NCBI GenBank assembly: GCA_902596605.1
Contig: CACJUU010000018.1
Span: 1-34,305 of the forward strand
Length of the DNA stretch: 34,305 bases
Source of the DNA: an uncultured Alphaproteobacteria bacterium
Lineage (GTDB): Bacteria; Pseudomonadota; Alphaproteobacteria; Rhodobacterales; Rhodobacteraceae
Reading direction: 5' to 3'
Below the pieces are notes generated by a model, which saw nothing but the letters and a program-made list of their open reading frames with translations, did no database searches and had not been told where the DNA came from. This document shows positions 25,229 to 32,326 of this stretch, in pieces. The stretch's first letter is position 1. The number at the start of each line of letters is the position of its first letter. A program made the position numbers and the translations under genes.

Positions 25229-25636
25229 CTACTCTTTCGGAGAAGAAGCTTTCTTTGTCACATTGGTAAGCTCTTCCTGGGCATCTTTTCCGGCCTTCAT
25301 CATCAAATCGATTGTTTCTAGCTGAGCCTTCTTAGCTACCTCTGCAAACTCTGCTATATGCTTTGGTGTGCTTTGGGTTTGTGAGCTCACGTAATCGGTG
25401 GCAATTTTCATAAAATCTTCTGGTTTTTCAGTACTTTTTACAAACGGGTCTAAGGCCGATAAACTTTCCTTTGCCCATGTCTGTGACAGCTCAGTATTCT
25501 TTTTTACTGTGTCTAAAGCTATCTTCCCAAATTTTGAGTTGTAATCCATTATGGACTTCATTGCTTCATCGATCTTTATAGGGCTTTGTGACATCATTTT
25601 TTCAAAATTCTTAGTATAATCTTCAAAATTAAACAT
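25229..25636 (-). CDS. phaP: phasin, PHA granule-associated protein
   Basis: A 135-residue helical, lysine- and glutamate-rich protein without cysteine or signal peptide. The phasin pattern is visible in the N-terminal YTKNFEKMMSQSP, in LSQTWAKESLSALDPFV and in KHIAEFAEVAKKAQLETIDL. Phasins coat PHA granules and control their number and size. GGAG lies 6 bp before the ATG, and a near-consensus promoter overlapped by PhaR-like operators lies upstream. It is flanked by phaC and phaR, as in Rhodobacter and Paracoccus. Confidence 0.92.
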   Translation of the reverse strand: MFNFEDYTKNFEKMMSQSPIKIDEAMKSIMDYNSKFGKIALDTVKKNTELSQTWAKESLSALDPFVKSTEKPEDFMKIATDYVSSQTQSTPKHIAEFAEVAKKAQLETIDLMMKAGKDAQEELTNVTKKASSPKE

Positions 25637-25666
25637 TTTATGCTCCTTTTTTTATGCGGATAGAGT

Positions 25667-25696
25667 AATATATGCTGCATTTGCATAAAACGTCAA
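25667..25696 (-). promoter_or_regulatory. phaP promoter
   Basis: Reading the - strand, TTGACG (25696-25691) and TATATT (25672-25667) are separated by 18 bp and lie about 30 bp upstream of the phaP start codon. Both boxes match sigma-70 consensus in at least 5 of 6 positions. This is the best promoter found in the window. Confidence 0.75.
25675..25686. promoter_or_regulatory. candidate PhaR operator 1 (inside the promoter spacer)
   Basis: CTGC-ATTT-GCAT on the + strand is one base from the TGC-rich palindrome CTGC-N3/4-GCAG described for PhaR of Paracoccus. It falls between the -35 and -10 boxes of phaP, where a bound repressor would block RNA polymerase. It also lies within a wider TATGC-N7-GCATA symmetry (25671-25687). 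Confidence 0.6.
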
Positions 25697-25706
25697 TATT
25701 TTTTTT

Positions 25707-25718
25707 TTGCAATCGCAG
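25707..25718. promoter_or_regulatory. candidate PhaR operator 2
   Basis: TTGC-AATC-GCAG is again one base from CTGC-N4-GCAG. It is centred 32 bp (three helical turns) from operator 1, between the phaC stop and the phaP -35 box. Same-face spacing would allow cooperative binding. Confidence 0.55.
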
Positions 25719-25720
25719 AA

Positions 25721-27526
25721 TTATTTGTAATTTTTCATAACGTATTTGCCGGGTGCCAGCCCCAAAGAGGGATAGTCTTTATGAGAACCAGGCACATATG
25801 CTTTGTCATGGGAGCTAGCTCTAGCTTTGATCCAGGTAGACCAATATGGCCACCAAGATCCCTCATGTCGATCTGCAGTCTTAAACCAATCGTCGGGATC
25901 CGAAAATGATTTCGAGTTTGTCCAATAGCCATATTTCTTACTATATGCTGGGTTAATTATACCCGCAATATGCCCACTACCTGCTAAAACAAACCTTTTC
26001 TTACCTGAGGACTTGTTTAAACCATAAAAGGATGATCGCCAAGGAGCAATGTGATCAGTGTGCGTTGCCACGACGAAAATAGGTATATCAATGTACTTTA
26101 GTGAAAGCCTTTCCCCCATTAATGTTAATTCGCCTCTAGACAGTTGGTTTTCCTTGTAAAACTTATTCAAATATTCCAGTGCCATTTTTCCCGGTAAATT
26201 GGTAGAATCTCCGTTCCAATAGAGCAAATCAAAACGAGGTGGCTTTTTCCCCATTAAATATGATCGAACAGCAGGCCCATAAACTAAATCATTCGATCGT
26301 AAAAAACTAAAAGTTTGAGCAAGGAAGGACCCTTCCATATACCCGACCTTTTCAATTTGTCGATTTATCTCCTCCAGATATTCATCTGTAATAAATAATG
26401 ACAAATCTCCGGGATCTTCAAAGTCAGTCAGCGTAGTAAAAAAAGTTGCAGAATTTACAAAGTTTTCACCCTTTTTGCATAGGTAAGATAAGGCCGTAGC
26501 TAAAAGTGTTCCTCCTATGCAGTACCCTATGCAGTTTATTTTTTTCTGTTCCGTAATAGCTTTTACTACTTTTGAAGCCTCTAAAAAGCCTGTTTGAATA
26601 TAGTCTGTGAAATCAACCTCAGTATGCTCCTTACCAGGATTTACCCAGGAGATAATAAAAGTTGAAATACCTTGTTCTACTGCAAATTTAACGAAACTAT
26701 TTTTTGGTTGAAGGTCTAAATTATAAAACTTGTTGATCCAAGGAGGAACAATGAGTAGTGGAGTCTTTGAAACCGTCTCCGTTAGTGGCTTGTAGTGTAT
26801 TAACTCAAATAAATCATTTCTGAAAATAACTCGACCTTCAGTAATTGCAAGGTTTTCTCCTACTTCAAATGCCTGAGTGTCTGTCAGAGATACTGTTAGA
26901 TCTCCAGTGCTGTTTTCTACGTCAGTTACAAGATTTTCAAGACCATCAACCAAAGACTTTCCATTAGTTTCAAGAGCTTGTGTTAGAGCTTCGGGATTTG
27001 TTCCAAGAAAGTTTGAGGGAGAAAAAAATTCAATCATTTGCTTTGTAAAAAAACTGATCTGCTTTTTATCAGACTTACTCAATCCGTTTAAATCATCGAT
27101 TGTTTCTTCAATGATCTTTGATGATATGGTGTAATGCTGTTTAATTAGTTTGAAATAAAGGTTTTCATCCCAACCTTGGTCACTCTTTTTTGTTTCTTTC
27201 ATCTGATCTTTATCAGAACCAGCACTTTTAAGAATTTCATTCTGGATATTTGTCCAGTGTTCCAAAGTTGACTTGTAATATTTAACTTGGTTTTCAATTA
27301 ACTTGGTAGGATTAGACAAAATTTCTGAAAAATATTTTGCGGAAGCTTTATAATAAAGCTCTTGAGAAGGTTGAGTTTTAACTGCAGGATCAGGTGTTTT
27401 AGAGGATAAAGCAATCACCAAGCGTTTTGTAAGTGTGTCGATTTTGTCGAAATTGTTAAGTAATTCCTGGTATTCTTTAGGACCTACAGCAACGTCATCT
27501 TTCAGATTTTCGTTTTCTTCTTGCAC
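25721..27526 (-). CDS. phaC: class I poly(3-hydroxyalkanoate) synthase
   Basis: A 601-residue class I PHA synthase that polymerises 3-hydroxyacyl-CoA. The lipase-like box is GYCIGG with nucleophile C336, the aspartate is D491 in ATHTDHIAPW and the histidine is H519 in AGSGHIAGIINP. PPWINKFYNLDLQPKNSF is the usual domain entry. The N-terminal 220 residues are the more variable, helical part. The start appears to be GTG at 27526 with no strong ribosome-binding site. The stop codon is 3 bp from PhaR-like operator 2. phaZ is divergent across 65 bp. Confidence 0.95.
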   Translation of the reverse strand: MQEENENLKDDVAVGPKEYQELLNNFDKIDTLTKRLVIALSSKTPDPAVKTQPSQELYYKASAKYFSEILSNPTKLIENQVKYYKSTLEHWTNIQNEILKSAGSDKDQMKETKKSDQGWDENLYFKLIKQHYTISSKIIEETIDDLNGLSKSDKKQISFFTKQMIEFFSPSNFLGTNPEALTQALETNGKSLVDGLENLVTDVENSTGDLTVSLTDTQAFEVGENLAITEGRVIFRNDLFELIHYKPLTETVSKTPLLIVPPWINKFYNLDLQPKNSFVKFAVEQGISTFIISWVNPGKEHTEVDFTDYIQTGFLEASKVVKAITEQKKINCIGYCIGGTLLATALSYLCKKGENFVNSATFFTTLTDFEDPGDLSLFITDEYLEEINRQIEKVGYMEGSFLAQTFSFLRSNDLVYGPAVRSYLMGKKPPRFDLLYWNGDSTNLPGKMALEYLNKFYKENQLSRGELTLMGERLSLKYIDIPIFVVATHTDHIAPWRSSFYGLNKSSGKKRFVLAGSGHIAGIINPAYSKKYGYWTNSKSFSDPDDWFKTADRHEGSWWPYWSTWIKARASSHDKAYVPGSHKDYPSLGLAPGKYVMKNYK

Positions 27527-27591
27527 TTTTATTGCTATCGTTATTAATAGAGTAGATATATAACCATAATTACAAAAAGCTAGTAAAAACT

Positions 27592-28815
27592 ATGCTAATA
27601 CCAACATACGATTATTTCGAAAATTTAAGACAATACAATCAGTGGTTCGCTTCAACGACACGCACCTTCTGGGAAAATCCAATGTTTGGTCTCTTTCCTA
27701 GCCCTATTCCGTCGACTTTTGCTGCATGGGGTAAGATAACCGAACATAGTTTATCCAGAATAACATCTAAGCCAGATTGGGGAATAGATTCCGTTGTTTC
27801 TGACGGCATTGAATATTTGGTTGCACTAGAGAAAATAAAAGAACTCCCCTTTTGCAATTTAATAAAGTTTAAAAGCACTCGGCAAAAAAAAGTTGATAGA
27901 AAAGTTCTAATTATTGCTCCAATGTCTGGACATTATGCTACTTTGACTAGAAATACTGTTATTTCACTTCTCCCTAACTGCGATGTATATGTTACAGATT
28001 GGAAAAATGCGCGCGATGTTCCTTTTTCTGAAGGTAAATTCGATATTGAAGATTTTACAAAGTACTTAATAGAATTTTATCGTGACTTGTCTCCACGCCT
28101 CAATGTTATGGCTGTTTGTCAACCAGCTCCTCTGGCTCTTGCCGCCGCAGCAATAACTTCTGACAAATTTTCTGAATTTAATCCACAAACACTTACCTTA
28201 ATCGGTGGACCAATTGATCCGGATGCTAATCCAACAGATGTTACAGATTTTGGTCACAGAACCTCGATGGAGGCTCTCGAGACAACTGTAACTATGCCCG
28301 TTGGTTTGAATTATAAAGGTGTTGGACGGGAGGTATATCCTGGCGCTATCCAATTAGCCTCTTTTATGGCAATGAACCAAGAGACGCATAGCAAAGCATT
28401 TGCAAATCAAATTGAGAAAGAAGCAGCAGGTCATGCCTCGGAGTATGACCGCCACAACAAATTTTATGATGAATATCTTGCAGTTATGGATATGACAGCA
28501 GAATTTTATCTGTCGACAGTAGATAGAATTTTTAAAAAACGTGAAATCGCTAAGAATGAGTTTTCTATTGATGGAAAAACCGTTGATCTTAAAAAAATCA
28601 CTTCCATTCCAACATTTGTCATTGAAGGCACTAATGATGATATTTCAGCACCTGGCCAATGCTCAGCAGCTTTAAATATTTTGAATAAGCTACCGAAAAA
28701 TATGAGGTTTTCACACTTACAAGATGGGGCAGGGCACTACGGTATTTTTAGTGGAAAAGCATGGCGAACAGAAATTAGACCACTTTTTCTGAGTTTTATT
28801 GATAAGTATAATTAA
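27592..28815 (+). CDS. phaZ: intracellular polyhydroxybutyrate depolymerase
   Basis: A 407-residue PhaZ of the intracellular type that mobilises native PHB granules. The nucleophile is C176 in AVCQPAPLALAAA, the acid is in EGTNDDISAPGQC and the histidine is in GAGHYGIFSG. The start MLIPTYDYFENLRQYNQWF is typical of the family. No Shine-Dalgarno site is visible before the ATG, and the 65-bp gap to phaC contains no CTGC/GCAG pair. The 3' end lies 4 bp from the convergent iorB stop. Confidence 0.94.
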   Translation: MLIPTYDYFENLRQYNQWFASTTRTFWENPMFGLFPSPIPSTFAAWGKITEHSLSRITSKPDWGIDSVVSDGIEYLVALEKIKELPFCNLIKFKSTRQKKVDRKVLIIAPMSGHYATLTRNTVISLLPNCDVYVTDWKNARDVPFSEGKFDIEDFTKYLIEFYRDLSPRLNVMAVCQPAPLALAAAAITSDKFSEFNPQTLTLIGGPIDPDANPTDVTDFGHRTSMEALETTVTMPVGLNYKGVGREVYPGAIQLASFMAMNQETHSKAFANQIEKEAAGHASEYDRHNKFYDEYLAVMDMTAEFYLSTVDRIFKKREIAKNEFSIDGKTVDLKKITSIPTFVIEGTNDDISAPGQCSAALNILNKLPKNMRFSHLQDGAGHYGIFSGKAWRTEIRPLFLSFIDKYN

Positions 28816-28819
28816 ATTG

Positions 28820-31171
28820 TTAGGCTTTTTTGTCTAAACCTTCAAAAAGTTCTTCTCGTGAAAAGGGAAGCGATCTCAATCGAACCCCTGTTGCATTGAA
28901 TATTGCATTTCCAATTGCCGGTGCAACAACGCAGGTTGCAGGTTCACCAACACCACTTGGGAATATACCATTTTCAACAATGTGTATTTCTAACTCTGGA
29001 ATTTTTGTTATATTTTGCCATTTATAACTATCAAAGTTTCTCTCTGAGACCATACCATCTTCTAAAGTCATTTTTTCTAATAGTGCATTTGAAAGACCCC
29101 ATAATAAGCTACCTTCTACTTGTGCCCTAATGCCATCAGGGTTGATTGCGATACCAACATCAAGAACACACGTTAATTTCTGAACATTTATTGCTGCCGA
29201 GTTTTTATCTACATTTACCTTTGCAACTAAAGCTAAAAAGCAAGGAGCCCAACGATTTTCTGCCCCTGTAATTGCAATTCCTAAACCCTCGTATTCGCCT
29301 AAGTTTTCCAGCCCATAATTAGCAAGTCCACTCGCGATCTTCAAAACATTCGCAAGTCTTTTTCCTCCACCATAAGAGGCTGGGGTATTAGATCCTGCAT
29401 TTATGCCAACACCATTTAAATAATTAAGTCTAAATGTCATTGGATCAACTCCAATTTCTTGACTTACTTCATCTATAAATGTCTCAGTTGCAAACACAGT
29501 GTAATTATTACCTACGCTCCTCACATTTCTTACTGGAATTGTATCTTCTATTGAGGCTTGCCTAAAATAATTAACAGTTTGGTTTTCAATATCGTACCAG
29601 TTATCTGCTCCTACTACGGTAAAACTCTCAATTTTGTTTTCACTTTCGACAGGAATCCCATCCACGATTGGGTTTCGCAAAAACTGCGGCATCAATTTAT
29701 CGAATTGCATGGTAGCAGAAGCAATTTCTTGCTTGTAACCTAAACATTCATTTCCAGAAATAACAGCTTCAAGTCGTTGAACTGTTGGCGTTCTGGGATG
29801 AGAAAATGCCATATCGTCTTCACGAGTCAAAATTAGTTTTATTGGTTTTTTAAGCTGAATGCTAGCCAATGAGGCAAGCGCGATCATCCCAAACTCAGTC
29901 CTTTTACCAAACGAACCACCAACCAAATGAGGGTGATAAATAATTTTATCTGGAGAAATGCCAGTGAATTGCCCAATTATGTTTGGCAGAAGTGTTCCGA
30001 CTTGGTGACCCGCATAAATATGCAAAACCCCGTTGTCAAAATTAACCAATGCTGACATAGGTTCCAGAGCAACATGTGCAATCATTGAGGTTTTGTATGA
30101 TCTCTCTAGCTTCTTACATTCTTTTCCTTCTCCACAAGTATCATAGTTTCCAATTTTCCATGAAAGACTTCCATTATTTCTATCTTTTAATAGTTTATAA
30201 GCCTCTGTCTCAAAATCAGCAGACGATGCTGTAGAACATGCATCGGTGTTCCATTTTACATCAATTAATTTTGCAGCTCGCATTGCAGACGGGTAATCAG
30301 ACGCAACCACTAGCGGCACGTGTGTAAGAACGCCTCCATTTAGAGCTTCATCAGGAAAGTTAAAGGGTATAGTAGTTAGATACCCTTTGATCTGTTTTGC
30401 TTCCTTATCGTCAATAGATATTATCTTCGCGCCCAACCTTTTTGGTGGGGCTATTATTTTCGCATACACCATATTTGGGACTTGAGCGTCAATTGCATAT
30501 CTAGCAGATCCATTAATTTTTTCAGCAATATCTAAGGCTTGCACCGACCTGCCAATAATCTTGTAGTCCTTTTTGTCTTTTCTTTTGACATTTTCTAAGT
30601 CTTCTTCAGTAACTTGATAATCGATTACGGTTTCTGAAAGTATTTCTGAAAAAGAAATTTTCTCACCCATCAAAGTGTCTTTAACAATGCTGTTTTCAGC
30701 CATACAATCAGCTATGTCTGCTCCAAGAAGGTCAGCTCCTGACTCAACAATAATTTGGCGCGCGGCTGCAGATACTTTTGAGAGTTTATCAAATTCGGAA
30801 ACCACACTCCAGCTTCCACCCGTGAGTTGCATTCCGTATGTATCATATGTATTGGAATCCATTTGAGGATAATCTATTGTGACATCCTTCCAGCTTAAAC
30901 ATAGCTCTTCGGCTACAATTTGAGCTAAAGATGTACCAATATGTTGCCCCATTTCATTTCTAAAGATATGAACAGTTGTTCTTCCATTTGACTCCATGGT
31001 AAACCATACAGATGGTGCAAAATTGGGAGGCAACACAAGAGGACTAGCCGGGTTTAAGAGATCAACGGCCTCTTTAGCGTTAACGATATTATTCGCAAAG
31101 ACTAAAGAAGAAGCACCTGCTGCAGAACTTATTAAAAAAGTCCGCCTAGAAAATTCCTTATTATGCATCAT
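28820..31171 (-). CDS. molybdenum hydroxylase large subunit (IorB type)
   Basis: A 783-residue molybdopterin subunit of the xanthine-oxidase family, closest in layout to isoquinoline 1-oxidoreductase beta. A twin-arginine signal (SRRTFLISSAAGASS) at residues 7-21 indicates periplasmic export. Mo-site blocks are VGGSFGKRTEFG, NVRSVGNNYTVFATETFIDE and GVGEPATCVVAPA with the catalytic glutamate at about residue 743. It overlaps the 2Fe-2S subunit gene by 4 bp. With no FAD subunit, electrons should pass to the c-type cytochrome encoded first in the operon. Substrate unknown: aldehydes or N-heterocycles are typical. The name iorB would overstate the specificity. Confidence 0.9.
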   Translation of the reverse strand: MMHNKEFSRRTFLISSAAGASSLVFANNIVNAKEAVDLLNPASPLVLPPNFAPSVWFTMESNGRTTVHIFRNEMGQHIGTSLAQIVAEELCLSWKDVTIDYPQMDSNTYDTYGMQLTGGSWSVVSEFDKLSKVSAAARQIIVESGADLLGADIADCMAENSIVKDTLMGEKISFSEILSETVIDYQVTEEDLENVKRKDKKDYKIIGRSVQALDIAEKINGSARYAIDAQVPNMVYAKIIAPPKRLGAKIISIDDKEAKQIKGYLTTIPFNFPDEALNGGVLTHVPLVVASDYPSAMRAAKLIDVKWNTDACSTASSADFETEAYKLLKDRNNGSLSWKIGNYDTCGEGKECKKLERSYKTSMIAHVALEPMSALVNFDNGVLHIYAGHQVGTLLPNIIGQFTGISPDKIIYHPHLVGGSFGKRTEFGMIALASLASIQLKKPIKLILTREDDMAFSHPRTPTVQRLEAVISGNECLGYKQEIASATMQFDKLMPQFLRNPIVDGIPVESENKIESFTVVGADNWYDIENQTVNYFRQASIEDTIPVRNVRSVGNNYTVFATETFIDEVSQEIGVDPMTFRLNYLNGVGINAGSNTPASYGGGKRLANVLKIASGLANYGLENLGEYEGLGIAITGAENRWAPCFLALVAKVNVDKNSAAINVQKLTCVLDVGIAINPDGIRAQVEGSLLWGLSNALLEKMTLEDGMVSERNFDSYKWQNITKIPELEIHIVENGIFPSGVGEPATCVVAPAIGNAIFNATGVRLRSLPFSREELFEGLDKKA

Positions 31172-31635
31172 ACACTCCCAGCTCTGATCGATTTCCCGGC
31201 TTTTTTTACGGCATTTTTTATTCTATTATACGTCATGCATCGACATAAGTTTCCTCGCATAGATATTTCAATATCTTCATCGGACGGATCATTATTTTCT
31301 GCTAAAAGCGCTGCCGCTTGCATTATCTGCCCGGACTGACAGTATCCGCATTGCGGAACTTGGAGATCTAACCAAGCCTTCTGCACTGGATGATTTGATG
31401 CAGCATCTAATCCTTCAATAGTTGTTATGATTGCGTTCTCCACGTCTCCAACCCTGATCCTGCAGCTTCTCATTGCCTCACCATTGATATGAACAGTACA
31501 GGCACCGCAATAACCACCACCACAGCCAAATTTTGTGCCTGTAAGTTTTAAGTCCTCTCTTAATACCCATAGAAGAGGAGTGTCAGGTTCATTTCCTACG
31601 AAATAACTTTTTCCATTTATCTTGAGTTTAGCCAT
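31168..31635 (-). CDS. 2Fe-2S subunit of molybdenum hydroxylase (IorA type)
   Basis: A 155-residue subunit with two [2Fe-2S] clusters. The plant-ferredoxin-type cluster uses C38, C43, C46 and C58 (FGCGGGYCGACTVHI then SCRI). The second uses C96, C99, C131 and C133 (QCGYCQSGQ and RGNLCRCMTYNRI). It relays electrons from the Mo centre. There is no signal peptide, so it would be carried out by the Tat signal of its partner after assembly. GAGGAG precedes the ATG, and it starts 9 bp after the cytochrome gene. Confidence 0.94.
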   Translation of the reverse strand: MAKLKINGKSYFVGNEPDTPLLWVLREDLKLTGTKFGCGGGYCGACTVHINGEAMRSCRIRVGDVENAIITTIEGLDAASNHPVQKAWLDLQVPQCGYCQSGQIMQAAALLAENNDPSDEDIEISMRGNLCRCMTYNRIKNAVKKAGKSIRAGSV

Positions 31636-31644
31636 TACTTCTCC

Positions 31645-32238
31645 TCATTTTTTTCCAATAAACTTATTCTCAATATAAAAAAATACGGATGTAGCCATTA
31701 TGTCCATTATATCTTTTCCTTTGAACTTTACCTTTTCTCTTTTAAGGTTTCTACTCATTGAACGAGTATTTTTTTTAAGTAATTTGGAATGGATTCCAAT
31801 CATTTGCTCGTCAAAAAATATAACATTGCTTCCAGTATATTTTTTTATTGCAGGAGCTAACTCTTGGTTCCAATCTTCTGCACCAAGTCGTACCAATGAT
31901 AACGAAATATCTCTTTGCGAAAGCATTTCACTTTCACCAGAATACTTTGTAATTATTTTATAGGAAGTCCACGTCGTGGGATCTCTAAGATCAGCAATGT
32001 TCTTGTTTTTTTTTGAAGTATTAGAGTTTGTTGCATCTACTTTCATTCCCTCTGCGCCATGACACGACCAACACCCATCACCAGGTTGGTTGTATATTTT
32101 CTCTCCAATGAGAAGCTTTAAGTCAGCCCTATCTATTTCAATATATTGCCTTACGGGATTAGCAATAGATTTCATTATGCCCAAGAGGGGGTAAACTAAG
32201 ATTAACAATGAAAATATTATACTTAATCTATTTCTCAT
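31645..32238 (-). CDS. monohaem c-type cytochrome
   Basis: A 197-residue exported cytochrome. Residues 1-26 form a signal peptide or anchor (LSIIFSLLILVYPLLG). The single haem site is C56-W-S-C59-H60, and DEQMIGIHS contains a plausible axial methionine. The length and the DGCWSCHGAEG context are somewhat SoxX-like, but no sox gene is nearby. As the first gene of the cytochrome-2Fe-2S-Mo operon it is the probable electron acceptor of the hydroxylase. The C-terminal 60 residues are very basic (MSRNLKREKVKFKGKD). Confidence 0.82.
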   Translation of the reverse strand: MRNRLSIIFSLLILVYPLLGIMKSIANPVRQYIEIDRADLKLLIGEKIYNQPGDGCWSCHGAEGMKVDATNSNTSKKNKNIADLRDPTTWTSYKIITKYSGESEMLSQRDISLSLVRLGAEDWNQELAPAIKKYTGSNVIFFDEQMIGIHSKLLKKNTRSMSRNLKREKVKFKGKDIMDIMATSVFFYIENKFIGKK

Positions 32239-32288
32239 AAAATAATTTTTATTGAATCAACTATTTCAATGCTATCGTAACTATATAT

Positions 32289-32300
32289 TATTGTACAATA
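32289..32300. promoter_or_regulatory. 12-bp perfect palindrome in divergent gap
   Basis: TATTGTACAATA is perfectly symmetric and lies in the 88-bp gap between the cytochrome operon and the adenylate cyclase gene, 27 bp before the cyclase ATG. It may be a regulator site, although short AT-rich palindromes are common by chance here. Confidence 0.3.
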
Positions 32301-32326
32301 GTTTCATTTATAAACTTTAAGATTTA

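Noticed and set aside
25695-25709. Run of ten Ts as a phaC terminator
   Set aside because: There is no GC-rich stem before it on either strand; it reads as the AT-rich upstream part of the phaP promoter.
31645-32238. SoxX annotation for the cytochrome
   Set aside because: Only the single CxxCH site and the size agree; no sox genes are nearby and the operon partners are molybdenum hydroxylase subunits.
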